DNA of 64,000 nucleotides from NCBI RefSeq assembly GCF_014650495.1, contig NZ_BMVB01000021.1, positions 54,937 through 118,936 on the forward strand, given 5' to 3'. The translations under genes were made by a program, and so were the position numbers. The DNA comes from Streptomyces cinnamoneus (GTDB taxonomy: Bacteria > Actinomycetota > Actinomycetes > Streptomycetales > Streptomycetaceae). Below are positions 45,530 through 53,638 of the stretch, piece by piece (within the stretch, counting starts at the first letter, position 1; every line of letters starts with the position of its first letter). The notes under the pieces are model-generated. The model did no database searches, was not told the origin of the DNA, and saw only the letters and a program-made list of their open reading frames with translations.

Positions 45530-45801
45530 TGCTTCGGACCTCCCTCATGGCGGCGCCGCGCACTCGGTGGCGCCGACCGGCGTTCCCATGGCCATCGTAC
45601 GTGGGCAAGGTCGGCCTTCACGGGAGGGATCACTGGATATACGGCAGTGAGTGACGGGGATCTACCCCTGAATGTCATGGTTTGGCAGGCCCGTGGTCCG
45701 TACTTCGAAGGCAGCTTCCTGTCAGGGGCTACTCATCCTTTGGACCTAGGGCCTGCCGCCCGGCCAGGTGATGCCGCGTCAGGAGCGCGGCCGTCCGGGC
45801 C

Positions 45802-46476
45802 CTACGAACGCAGGTAGGTCAGCACGGCCAGGACCCGCCGGTGGTCGCCCTCGCTCGGCGACAGCCCCAGCTTCAGGAAGATGTTGCTGACGTGCTTCTC
45901 CACCGCGCCGTCGCTCACGACCAGCTGCTTGGCGATGGCGGAGTTGGTCCGTCCCTCGGCCATCAGACCGAGGACCTCGCGCTCGCGCGGGGTGAGCCCC
46001 GCCAGCACGTCCTGCTTGCGGCTGCGGCCCAGCAACTGGGCGACGACCTCCGGGTCCAGCGCGGTGCCGCCCCGGGCGACCCGCACCACCGCGTCCGCGA
46101 ACTCGCGCACGTCGGCGACCCGGTCCTTGAGCAGGTAGCCCACGCCCCGGCTGCTGCCGGCCAGCAGCTCCGTCGCGTACTGCTCCTCCACGTACTGCGA
46201 GAGCACCAGCACCCCCAGCTGTGGGTGGTCGCGGCGCAGCTGGACGGCCGCCCGCACGCCCTCGTCGGTGTGGGTGGGGGGCATCCGCACGTCCGCGACC
46301 ACGACGTCCGGCAGCGCGCCCTCGTCGGCGAGCTCCGTGATGGACTTGATCAGGGCCTCGGCGTCGCCGACGCCCGCCACGACGTCGTGCCCCCGGTCGG
46401 TCAGCAGCCGGGTGAGGCCCTCCCTCAACAGGACCGAGTCCTCGGCGATGACCACCCGCACGCTGTCCTCCACCAT
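45802..46476 (-). CDS. LuxR/NarL-family response regulator
   Basis: Protein of 224 residues: receiver domain (residues 1-125) with acidic pocket Glu12/Asp13 (IAEDSVLLREGL), phosphorylated Asp62 (VVADVRMPP), and Lys in LLKDRV. The C-terminal NarL-type helix-turn-helix is LTPREREVLGLMAEGRTNSAIAKQL. The ATG at 46476 is chosen; a GTG one codon upstream is equally possible, and the longer frame to 46542 runs into a hairpin. It lies downstream of two histidine kinase genes on the same strand, at least one of which is probably its partner. Confidence 0.9.
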   Translation of the reverse strand: MVEDSVRVVIAEDSVLLREGLTRLLTDRGHDVVAGVGDAEALIKSITELADEGALPDVVVADVRMPPTHTDEGVRAAVQLRRDHPQLGVLVLSQYVEEQYATELLAGSSRGVGYLLKDRVADVREFADAVVRVARGGTALDPEVVAQLLGRSRKQDVLAGLTPREREVLGLMAEGRTNSAIAKQLVVSDGAVEKHVSNIFLKLGLSPSEGDHRRVLAVLTYLRS

Positions 46477-46547
46477 CACGATCCACTGCCCCCAGAACAC
46501 GCCGGTACGGCCCGCGCACCACGCGCGGACCCGCACCAGCATCGCAG

Positions 46548-46582
46548 TTCCGGCCCCGGAGCGGTGAGCTCCGGGGCCGGAA
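46548..46582 (-). terminator. 15-bp perfect hairpin between a histidine kinase and the response regulator
   Basis: Positions 46548-46562 pair exactly with 46568-46582 around the loop GGTGA. It lies after the kinase stop (46667) and about 72 bp before the regulator start, so it may attenuate read-through from the kinases to the regulator. Confidence 0.75.
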
Positions 46583-46597
46583 GAGGGGTGCGGGGCC

Positions 46598-46609
46598 GGG
46601 GGGGGGGGG
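46598..46609. repeat. Homopolymer run of 12 G
   Basis: Twelve consecutive G on the plus strand (C on the transcribed strand) between the kinase and regulator genes. Such a tract is prone to slippage in replication and in sequencing. Confidence 0.85.
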
Positions 46610-46666
46610 CCGGCCCGGCTGCGCGGGGCGGGTCGGCGGCAGGCGCGGCGGGGGCGCGGCGGGGGG

Positions 46667-48019
46667 TCAGCCGCGCCAGGGCAGCTCCGCCGTCACGGTC
46701 GTCGGACCGCCGGCCGGGGAGTCGACCACCAGCAGGCCGTCGACCGAGTCCAGCCGCTCCGCGAGCCCGGCCAGCCCGCTGCCGCCGGCGGCCGGGGCGC
46801 CGCCGCGGCCGTCGTCCCACACCTGGATCATCAGCCGGTCCGCCGAGCGCCACACGTCCACGCGGGCGGACCGGGCCCCGCTGTGCTTGCCGATGTTCCG
46901 CAGCAGCTCGGAGACGGTGAAGTAGGCGATGCCCTCGATCGCGGGCGCCGGGCGGGCCGGCAGGTCCACCTCGGCCGCCACCGGCACCCCGGAGCGGGCG
47001 GCCAGCGCCGACAGGGCCGGGCCGAGGCCGCGGTCGGTGAGGATCGCGGGGTGGATGCCGCGGGCCAGGTCGCGCAGCTCCTTGAGCGCGATCTTCACCT
47101 CGCCGTGCGCGTCGTCGACCATCCGCGCCGCGCCCTGCGGGTCCTGCAGCACCTTCTCCTTCGCCACGCCGAGGTCGACGGCGAGGGCGGACAGCCGGGC
47201 CTGGGCACCGTCGTGCAGCTCGCGCTCGATGCGGCGCAGGTCGGCGGCGGCGGTGTCGACGACCACGCCGCGGTCCTCCTCCAGCTCCCGCACGCGCGCC
47301 GTCAGCCGCGACGGCCCGAGCAGCCCCGTCACCAGCAGCCCGCTCACCTGCGCCAGGCCGCGCACGACCCACGGCATCAGGAGCACCAGGACCAGGCCGG
47401 CGGCGCAGGCGGCCCCGGTCTCGAAGGGGTTGTCGAGGTAGACGGCCTTCCCGTCGGAGTCCCCGTAGAGCTGCATGCCCGGCTGGTCCGTGTACGTGGG
47501 GTAGATCCACATGTACGCCGGGTAGAGGAACAGCAGCCAGCTCACGCTCGTCATCGTGAACGCGGCCGTGAAGGCGAAGATCGACCACGGCAGCTGGACC
47601 AGCGCGTAGATCACGTGGCGCCAGGCCGCGCCGTCCTTGAGGACCGCCATCATCCAGCTCAGCGCCCCGCCCTCCGCGCCGCGGCCGCCGCGCCGCGCCG
47701 GGCGCACGGGCCCCGGGCCGGCCACGTCGAGGCCCAGCAGCCCGCGGGCCCGGACCCGCTCGAAGGCGCCCAGCCCGCGCGCCATCAGGAGGGTGGCCGC
47801 CAGGACCGGCACGCCGAGGAACGTGATCAGCAGGCCGAAGCCGAGGGTGGTGAAGGTGAGGACGAGCGAGAAGAGGACGACGCCCACGGGCAGGCCCACC
47901 ATGAGGTAGACGAACGCGCCCCAGGTGCGGGCCTCCAGCGGTGCGCGCAGCAGCGCGGGCACCCGGTGACGCCCGGGCGCCCTCCCGGCCGTGCGGTGCG
48001 TTCCGTAGTCGATCGCCAT
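46667..48019 (-). CDS. Sensor histidine kinase (HisKA_3 type), copy nearest the regulator
   Basis: Protein of 450 residues. The N-terminal membrane 'putative sensor' domain (residues ~30-235) has four or more helices and a short external loop around YTDQPGMQLYGDSDG. The phosphorylation motif RRIERELHDGAQARL carries His269. The ATPase domain is complete: N-box LLRNIGKHSGA, D-box VWDDGRGGA, and GSGLAGLAERLDSV. Its closest visible relative is the upstream kinase at 48194-49405, with near-identical catalytic segments and a divergent sensor part. It probably phosphorylates the regulator at 45802-46476. The signal is unknown. Confidence 0.9.
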   Translation of the reverse strand: MAIDYGTHRTAGRAPGRHRVPALLRAPLEARTWGAFVYLMVGLPVGVVLFSLVLTFTTLGFGLLITFLGVPVLAATLLMARGLGAFERVRARGLLGLDVAGPGPVRPARRGGRGAEGGALSWMMAVLKDGAAWRHVIYALVQLPWSIFAFTAAFTMTSVSWLLFLYPAYMWIYPTYTDQPGMQLYGDSDGKAVYLDNPFETGAACAAGLVLVLLMPWVVRGLAQVSGLLVTGLLGPSRLTARVRELEEDRGVVVDTAAADLRRIERELHDGAQARLSALAVDLGVAKEKVLQDPQGAARMVDDAHGEVKIALKELRDLARGIHPAILTDRGLGPALSALAARSGVPVAAEVDLPARPAPAIEGIAYFTVSELLRNIGKHSGARSARVDVWRSADRLMIQVWDDGRGGAPAAGGSGLAGLAERLDSVDGLLVVDSPAGGPTTVTAELPWRG

Positions 48020-48193
48020 GTCCTCGTCCTCGCCGTCCTTCGTCCGTGCGGTCGGTGGGTCCTGCCCCCTGTGCTGCTTCCAGGCTCCTCCGCGGGGCGG
48101 GCGCGGACCATGCGGCGGGTCGGTGTCCTGGGGGTGGGGTTGTCCCCACCCCCCGGGGGCGGGGGGCCTTCGGCTGGGGGCCGATGGGTGCGG

Positions 48194-49405
48194 TCAGCCG
48201 GCCGTACGGTCCCGCCAGGGCACCTCCGCCGTGACGACCGTGGGGCCGCCGGCGGGGGAGTCCACGACGAACAGGCCGTCCACCGAGCCGAGCCGCTCCG
48301 CGAGCCCGGCCAGCCCGCTTCCGGAACCGGTCGAGGCGCCGCCCCTGCCGTCGTCCCGGACCTGGATCAGCAGCCGGTCCGCACGCCGCCACAGCTCGAC
48401 CCCGGCCGAGCGCGCCCCGCTGTGCTTGCTGATGTTCTGCAGCAGCTCGGAGACGGTGAAGTAGGCGATGCCCTCGATCGCGGGCGCCGGCCGGGCCGGC
48501 AGGTCCACGGCCACCGTCACCGGGACCGTGCAGCGCCCCGCCACCGACGACAGGGCCGCGCCCAGTCCGCGGTCGGTGAGGATCGCCGGGTGGATGCCGC
48601 GGGCCAGGTCGCGCAGCTCCTGCAGGGCGAGCTTCACCTCGCCGTGCGCCTCGTCGACCATCTTGGCGGCCGTCTCCGGGTCCTCCAGGAGCTTCTCCTT
48701 GGCCAGGCCCAGCCCCATGGCGAGGGCGACGAGCCGGGCCTGGGCGCCGTCGTGCAGGTCGCGCTCGATGCGGCGCAGGTCGGCGGCGGCGGTGTCCACG
48801 ACCACCCCGCGGTCCTGCTCCAGCTCGGCGATGCGCCGCTCCAGCTCGCTCGACGGCGACAGCAGGCCGCGCACCATCGCCCGGTCCACGTTCGTCAGCC
48901 CCCGCGCAAGATGGCCCAGAACCGGCCAGCCCACGAACAACGCCACCATGATGACGCCGAACGTGAGGACGCCCCATGGCAATCGTATGAACGAATACAG
49001 CGTGCTCCGCCACGCCACCGGGTCCTTCAGCAGCGTCCACAGCCGGCCCATGAAGCCGCTGTCGCCGCCCCGGCGCATCGTCCGCGGCAGCCGGCTCGGC
49101 TCGTCGACCCGAAGCCCCAGCAGCGCCCGCGCCCGGCGACGCTCCAGCGCGCCGAGGACCCGCGCGCCCGTCAGCCCGGCCGCCAGCAGCGGCAGCCCGA
49201 CCACGGTGATCGACAGCGCCGCGCCCGCGTACAGCCAGAGGGAGACGTAGAGGAAACCGATGATCCCCTCGGGCAGATTGAGCAGGAGGTGCGCGACCTC
49301 CTTCCACGTCCCGCGGCCGAAGGCGAAGCGGACGGGAGGCAGCCGGTCGTCGTTCTCGGGGGCGGCTTCGGTGGAGATTCCGCTGGTCGCGGTCTGGGCG
49401 GTCAT
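48194..49405 (-). CDS. Sensor histidine kinase (HisKA_3 type), paralogue
   Basis: Protein of 403 residues with the same layout as the kinase downstream: sensor domain (residues ~35-180), RRIERDLHDGAQARL with His218, N-box LLQNISKHSGA, D-box VRDDGRGGA and a final G-box. The sensor part is shorter and lacks the external loop seen in the other copy. The ATG at 49405 is chosen over an in-frame GTG at 49432. It is divergent from nuoA2 across ~170 bp. The two kinases probably arose by tandem duplication and may form heterodimers or feed one regulator with two signals. Confidence 0.87.
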   Translation of the reverse strand: MTAQTATSGISTEAAPENDDRLPPVRFAFGRGTWKEVAHLLLNLPEGIIGFLYVSLWLYAGAALSITVVGLPLLAAGLTGARVLGALERRRARALLGLRVDEPSRLPRTMRRGGDSGFMGRLWTLLKDPVAWRSTLYSFIRLPWGVLTFGVIMVALFVGWPVLGHLARGLTNVDRAMVRGLLSPSSELERRIAELEQDRGVVVDTAAADLRRIERDLHDGAQARLVALAMGLGLAKEKLLEDPETAAKMVDEAHGEVKLALQELRDLARGIHPAILTDRGLGAALSSVAGRCTVPVTVAVDLPARPAPAIEGIAYFTVSELLQNISKHSGARSAGVELWRRADRLLIQVRDDGRGGASTGSGSGLAGLAERLGSVDGLFVVDSPAGGPTVVTAEVPWRDRTAG

Positions 49406-49521
49406 GGGCCAAGCCTGCCCGGACCGGACCACCCCCCGCCATGGGGGTCATGGGTGCGCACGTGTAGGGATAACCCCACCTCCGGCATGGCAGCGCTGCT
49501 CACCCTCGGCCCGGCAGGGCC

Positions 49522-49527
49522 TAGACT
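49522..49527 (+). promoter_or_regulatory. Candidate -10 element (TAGACT) for the second nuo cluster
   Basis: TAGACT lies 51 bp before the nuoA2 GTG start. The -35 region is unclear. No Rex-type site was seen here, unlike the first nuo operon. Confidence 0.35.
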
Positions 49528-49577
49528 CGCGTGCGTACAGATCGTCGAACAAACAGGACAGGGAGCGAGGGGCGGAC

Positions 49578-49994
49578 GTGCCGGAGGCGACCGTGCGCAC
49601 CAGGAGCGCCGATGTCCAGCTCGCGGCGGACTACTTCCACAGCTATGCGGTGGTCGGACTGCTCGCCGTCGTCGGCGTGCTCTTCGTCGCCGTGGCCTTC
49701 GGGGCCGCACGGCTGCTGCGACCGGTGGTTCCGACGCCCGAGAAGCTGCTCACGTACGAGTGCGGGGTCGACCCCGTGGGCGAGGGCTGGGCGCACACCC
49801 AGGTGCGGTACTACGTCTACGCCTTCCTCTACGTGATCTTCGCAGTGGACTCGATCTTCCTGTTCCCCTGGGCGACGGTGTTCGCCGCGCCGGGCTTCGG
49901 CGGAGCGACGCTGGTGGAGATGTTCATCTTCCTCGGCTTCCTCGCCGTGGGCCTGTTGTACGCATGGAAGAAGGGCGTCCTGGAGTGGACGTGA
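49578..49994 (+). CDS. nuoA2: NADH-quinone oxidoreductase subunit A, second copy
   Basis: Membrane subunit of 138 residues with three helices. It keeps the NuoA loop (LLTYECGVDPVGEGW) and the FAVDSIFLFPWATV motif, where the first copy has FDIEIVFLYPWAV. The N-terminal ~20 residues are extra and hydrophilic. GTG start with GGGAGCGAGGGG upstream. It opens a 10-gene run of overlapping genes and overlaps nuoB2 by 4 bp. Clear divergence from nuoA suggests an old duplication. Confidence 0.92.
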   Translation: MPEATVRTRSADVQLAADYFHSYAVVGLLAVVGVLFVAVAFGAARLLRPVVPTPEKLLTYECGVDPVGEGWAHTQVRYYVYAFLYVIFAVDSIFLFPWATVFAAPGFGGATLVEMFIFLGFLAVGLLYAWKKGVLEWT

Positions 49995-50608
49995 CACCCG
50001 CCGTGGACCTCCCCGAGCCCCGCCGCCTCGGGCCGCTGGCCCGCCTGGCCCCCGAGCCCATGAAGGTGGTCCTGAACTGGGGCCGCCGCTACAGCCTGTG
50101 GGTCTTCAACTTCGGGCTCGCCTGCTGCGCGATCGAGTTCATCGCCGCGTCCATGGCGCGCCACGACTTCATCCGGCTCGGCGTCATCCCCTTCGCGCCG
50201 GGCCCCCGCCAGGCCGACCTCATGATCGTCTCCGGCACGGTGACGGACAAGATGGCCCCGGCCGTGAAGCGGCTCTACGAGCAGATGCCCGAGCCGAAGT
50301 ACGTGATCTCCTTCGGTGCCTGCTCGAACTGCGGCGGCCCCTACTGGGACTCGTACTCCGTCACCAAGGGCGTCGACCAGATCATCCCGGTGGACGTGTA
50401 CGTGCCGGGCTGCCCGCCGCGCCCCGAGGCGCTGCTGCAGGGCATCATCAAGCTGCAGGAGAAGATCGCGCAGGAGTCGCTGGGCGAGCGCTACGGCTCC
50501 GTCGGCGGCGGCCGGGCCTCCGCTGCGGAGCTCCGCAGCGGCCTGGTGAGCCCCCCGCCTGCCCCGGCCCCGGGCGCGGCGCCGGACTCCGGGGAGACGG
50601 AGCGATGA
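49991..50608 (+). CDS. nuoB2: NADH-quinone oxidoreductase subunit B, second copy
   Basis: Subunit of 205 residues with a complete N2-cluster set: the Cys pair in GLACCAIEFI, Cys in FGACSNCGGPY, and Cys in VPGCPPRPEALLQG. It can therefore pass electrons to quinone if assembled with a NuoD partner. The last ~40 residues are a Pro/Ala tail. It has only ~50% visible identity with the first-cluster NuoB in the core. The open frame extends far upstream across the kinase genes on the other strand, but the GTG at 49991 overlapping the nuoA2 stop is the sensible start. Confidence 0.93.
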   Translation: MTPAVDLPEPRRLGPLARLAPEPMKVVLNWGRRYSLWVFNFGLACCAIEFIAASMARHDFIRLGVIPFAPGPRQADLMIVSGTVTDKMAPAVKRLYEQMPEPKYVISFGACSNCGGPYWDSYSVTKGVDQIIPVDVYVPGCPPRPEALLQGIIKLQEKIAQESLGERYGSVGGGRASAAELRSGLVSPPPAPAPGAAPDSGETER

Positions 50609-52110
50609 GCGAGCCGACGGAGCCGACGGAGCCGACGGAACCGATGGAGCCGGCGGAGGCTGTGGTGGCCTGGCTGCCGGGCACGGCCACGGACCTGTTC
50701 GGCGAGGGCGCCACGGCCGCGGAGGCGTACGGGCTGCTCACGGTCGACGTCCCGGCCGAGCGGTGGATCGCCGCGCTCGAAACGGCACGGGACCGGCTGG
50801 GCTGCACCTTCTTCGACTGGCTGAGCGCCGTCGACGAGCCCGGCACGGGCTTTTGCGTGTGCGCCCACGTCGCGGCGCTGCCGGGCGGCGAAGGCGCTGC
50901 GGCCACCCGCCGCCTGCTGCTGCGCACCACCGTGCCGCACGAGGCTCCCGCGCTGGCCACGGCCGTCGGCGTCTACGCCGGTGCGGCGTGGCACGAGCGC
51001 GAGACGCACGAGATGTTCGGCATCGACTTCCCCGGCCACCCGCACCTTGTTCCGCTGCTGCTGCCCGAGGGCTTCGAGGGCCACCCGCTGCGCAAGGACT
51101 TCGTCCTGGCGGCGCGCGTGGTCAAGGCGTGGCCGGGGGCGAAGGAGCCCGGCGAGTCGGCGGAGGGCGGCCCCAAGCGCCGCCAGATGCTCCCGCCGGG
51201 AGTCCCCGACCCGAACGAGTGGGGCCCCCTCAAGGGCCAGCTCCCCCCGGCCCCCGCCCGCCCGGCCCGCACCCCCCGCACAGCACCCGCCGGCCGCCGC
51301 GCCACCCCGACGGAAGGCGGCGCGGAGACCACCCCGCGCCGCACCCGCAGCGTGAGCGAGGGCTCGGCGAGCCAGGCGGGAGCGGAGGCGGTGCCGCGTC
51401 GTACGCGGAGTGCGGCGGAGGGTTCGGCGAGCCAGGCCGAGGGCGCCGCGCCGGTGCCGCGTCGTACGCGCAGCGCGGCGGAGGGTTCGGCGAGCCAGGC
51501 GGGAGCGGAGGCGGTGCCGCGTCGTACGCGGAGTGCGGCGGATGGCTCGGCGAGCCAGGCCGAGGGCGCCGCGCCGGTGCCGCGTCGTACGCGCAGTGCG
51601 GCCGACGGCTCGGCGAGCCAGACCGGGACCCGGGGCGTGGAAGAGGGGACGGGCGGCGAAGAGCCCGCCGTCCCGACCCGCCCGGCCCCGCGCTCGTCCG
51701 ACGCCCCCTGGCACCACGCCCGCCCTGCCTTCGACGAATCCCCGGCAAAGCCGACCCCCGACACCGCCGGGCAGCCGGAGGCCCCGGCAGGGGCTGCTGA
51801 GCCCGGTTCTTCCCGCCGCGACGGCGCTGAGCCCCCGCGGCGCAGCCCGGCGGCGCCGGACGCACCTGCCGGTGCGGCCCCCGACGCGGCCGAGAGGCCG
51901 GAGGCCCCGGCAGGGGCTGCTGAGCCCGGTTCTTCCCGCCGCGACGGCGCTGAGCCCCCGCGGCGCAGCCCGGCGGCGCCGGACGCACCCGCCGGTGCGG
52001 CCCCTGACGCGGCCGAGAGGCCGGACGCACCCGCCGACGCGGCCCGTCGGCGGCCCACCGGCGCGCCCGAGAACGACGACACCGACCCCGCCGGAGGCGA
52101 GCCCGCATGA
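50605..52110 (+). CDS. nuoC2: NADH-quinone oxidoreductase subunit C, second copy, with giant repetitive tail
   Basis: Protein of 501 residues, about twice the usual NuoC length. The first ~200 residues are a NuoC domain ending with WHERETHEMFGIDFPGHP and GHPLRKDFVL, the family signature. The remaining ~300 are disordered, with two sets of tandem repeats: five RRTRSAAEGSASQ units, then a 41-residue unit present twice almost identically at DNA level. There is no NuoD-like sequence, so it is not a NuoCD fusion. The N-terminus also has a short Glu-Pro-Thr repeat. The ATG overlaps the nuoB2 stop. Confidence 0.9.
   Translation: MSEPTEPTEPTEPMEPAEAVVAWLPGTATDLFGEGATAAEAYGLLTVDVPAERWIAALETARDRLGCTFFDWLSAVDEPGTGFCVCAHVAALPGGEGAAATRRLLLRTTVPHEAPALATAVGVYAGAAWHERETHEMFGIDFPGHPHLVPLLLPEGFEGHPLRKDFVLAARVVKAWPGAKEPGESAEGGPKRRQMLPPGVPDPNEWGPLKGQLPPAPARPARTPRTAPAGRRATPTEGGAETTPRRTRSVSEGSASQAGAEAVPRRTRSAAEGSASQAEGAAPVPRRTRSAAEGSASQAGAEAVPRRTRSAADGSASQAEGAAPVPRRTRSAADGSASQTGTRGVEEGTGGEEPAVPTRPAPRSSDAPWHHARPAFDESPAKPTPDTAGQPEAPAGAAEPGSSRRDGAEPPRRSPAAPDAPAGAAPDAAERPEAPAGAAEPGSSRRDGAEPPRRSPAAPDAPAGAAPDAAERPDAPADAARRRPTGAPENDDTDPAGGEPA
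51334..51630 (+). repeat. Tandem repeat in nuoC2 (RRTRS units, 123-bp super-repeat)
   Basis: Five units of 20-21 residues alternate between two types, ending GAEAV and EGAAPV, so the higher-order period is 41 residues (123 bp). Codons are nearly identical between equivalent units, which points to recent copying. Confidence 0.85.
51778..52023 (+). repeat. Two 123-bp direct repeats in nuoC2
   Basis: Copies at 51778-51900 and 51901-52023 differ at only about two bases, both silent. Each encodes EAPAGAAEPGSSRRDGAEPP plus a Pro/Ala/Asp stretch. The perfect reading frame and near identity suggest a recent in-frame duplication. Confidence 0.9.
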
Positions 52111-53075
52111 GCAGCGACACTCTTGACGTCGTTCTGCGTCTCCTGGGCGTCTTCGTCGTCTTCCTCGTGCTGCCGCTCGCCATCGGGCAGACCGAGCACA
52201 AGGTCATGGCCCACATGCAGGGCCGCCTCGGCCCCATGTACGCCGGTGGCTTCCACGGCTGGGCGCAGCTCGTCGCGGACGGTGTGAAGTTCGCGCAGAA
52301 GGAAGACATCGTGCCCGCGGGCGCGGACCGCAGGGTCTTCCAGCTCGCACCTGCCGTGGCGCTGCTCCCCTACCTGCTCGTGCTGGTCGCGATCCCGGTC
52401 GGCCCCGGCAACGCGGTCGGCCAGTTCGTCGACGCCGGCATCTTCTTCGTCCTCGCCGTCATGGGCGTCGGCGTTCTCGGCTCGCTGATGGCCGGCTGGG
52501 CCTCGGCGAACAAGTTCTCGCTGCTCGGCGGTCTGCGGACCGCCGCCCAGCTGCTGGCGTACGAGCTGCCGATGGTGCTCACCGCCGCCTCGGTGGCCAT
52601 GGCCGCGGGCACCGTCTCGCTGCCGGGCATCGTGGACGCGTTCCACTGGTGGTGGGTGCCGTGGCAGATCGTCGGCGGGATCGTCTTCTTCACGGCCGGC
52701 CTCGCCGAGCTGCAGCGCCCGCCGTTCGACATGCCCGTCGCCGACTCGGAGATCATCTTCGGTGCGTACACCGAGTACACGGGCCTGCGCTTCGCGATGT
52801 TCCTCCTCTCCGAGTACGCGGGCATCGTCGTCCTCTGCGGCCTGACGACCGTCCTCTTCCTCGGCGGGTGGCACGGCCCCTTCGGGGCCGACGGCCTCGG
52901 CTGGCTGTGGACGCTGCTCAAGACGGCGGTGCTGGCCTTCGTCGTGATCTGGCTGCGCGTGACCTATCCCCGGCTGCGCGAGGACCAGCTGCAGAAGCTG
53001 GCCTGGACCGTCCTCATTCCGCTCGCCCTCGCGCAGATCGCGCTGACCGGCGTCGTCAAGGTGGTGACCCAGTAG
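52107..53075 (+). CDS. nuoH2: NADH-quinone oxidoreductase subunit H, second copy
   Basis: Membrane subunit of 322 residues with eight to nine helices. It keeps quinone-site and E-channel motifs: MQGRLGPMYAGGFHGWAQ, LVADGVKFAQKED, AGWASANKFSLLGGLR and RPPFDMPVADSEIIFGAYTE. Unlike the first-cluster copy it has no Pro-rich C-terminal extension. It follows nuoC2 directly, where nuoD-nuoG would normally lie. The stop shares a base with the nuoI2 start. Confidence 0.93.
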   Translation: MSSDTLDVVLRLLGVFVVFLVLPLAIGQTEHKVMAHMQGRLGPMYAGGFHGWAQLVADGVKFAQKEDIVPAGADRRVFQLAPAVALLPYLLVLVAIPVGPGNAVGQFVDAGIFFVLAVMGVGVLGSLMAGWASANKFSLLGGLRTAAQLLAYELPMVLTAASVAMAAGTVSLPGIVDAFHWWWVPWQIVGGIVFFTAGLAELQRPPFDMPVADSEIIFGAYTEYTGLRFAMFLLSEYAGIVVLCGLTTVLFLGGWHGPFGADGLGWLWTLLKTAVLAFVVIWLRVTYPRLREDQLQKLAWTVLIPLALAQIALTGVVKVVTQ

Positions 53076-53638
53076 TGCCCATTCCCGGCTCCGGCCTGGC
53101 CAAGGGCCTGGCCGTCACCCTGCGCACGATGACCCGTCGCTCGGTCACCGCGCAGTACCCCGACGTCCAGCCCGAACTGCCGCCCCGCACGCGCGGCGTC
53201 ATCGGGCTGTTCGAGGAGAACTGCACGGTGTGCATGCTGTGCGCCCGCGAGTGCCCCGACTGGTGCATCTACATCGACTCCCACAAGGAGACGGTGCCCG
53301 CCGCCACCCCCGGCGGCCGCGAACGCAGCCGCAACGTCCTCGACCGCTTCGCGATCGACTTCGCGCTGTGCATGTACTGCGGCATCTGCATCGAGGTGTG
53401 CCCCTTCGACGCACTGTTCTGGTCGCCGGAGTTCGAGTACGCCGAGACCGACATCCACGACCTCACCCACGAGCGCGACAAGCTCCGCGAGTGGATGTGG
53501 ACCGTGCCCGAGCCGCCCGCGCTCGACCCGGCGGCCGAGGAGCCGAAGGAGATCGCGGCGGCCCGCAAGACGGCCGAGAAGCTGGCCGCACAGGCCCAGG
53601 AACAGGCCCAGGCCAAGGAACAGGAGGGAGAGGCATGA
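53075..53638 (+). CDS. nuoI2: NADH-quinone oxidoreductase subunit I, second copy
   Basis: Ferredoxin-like subunit of 187 residues. Both [4Fe-4S] motifs are intact: CTVCMLCARECP and CMYCGICIEVCP. The sequence around the first cluster (DWCIYIDSHKE) differs from the first-cluster NuoI (ADAIYVEGAD). In complexes lacking the NADH module, NuoI is the subunit nearest to the electron donor, so these changes could reflect a different docking partner. The C-terminus is a charged Gln/Glu/Ala helix. GTG start at the nuoH2 stop. Confidence 0.92.
   Translation: MPIPGSGLAKGLAVTLRTMTRRSVTAQYPDVQPELPPRTRGVIGLFEENCTVCMLCARECPDWCIYIDSHKETVPAATPGGRERSRNVLDRFAIDFALCMYCGICIEVCPFDALFWSPEFEYAETDIHDLTHERDKLREWMWTVPEPPALDPAAEEPKEIAAARKTAEKLAAQAQEQAQAKEQEGEA

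Noticed and set aside
46883..49990. Upstream extension of nuoB2 across the kinase genes
   Set aside because: Open only because of GC bias; the real NuoB2 start overlaps the nuoA2 stop, and the region encodes two histidine kinases on the other strand.
50605..52110. NuoC2 as a NuoCD fusion
   Set aside because: The long C-terminal part has no HPSTHG loop or other NuoD motif; it is repetitive and disordered.
50973..52874. 633-codon minus-strand frame with repeats opposite nuoC2
   Set aside because: Mirror image of the nuoC2 repeat tail and nuoH2; low complexity with no domain.
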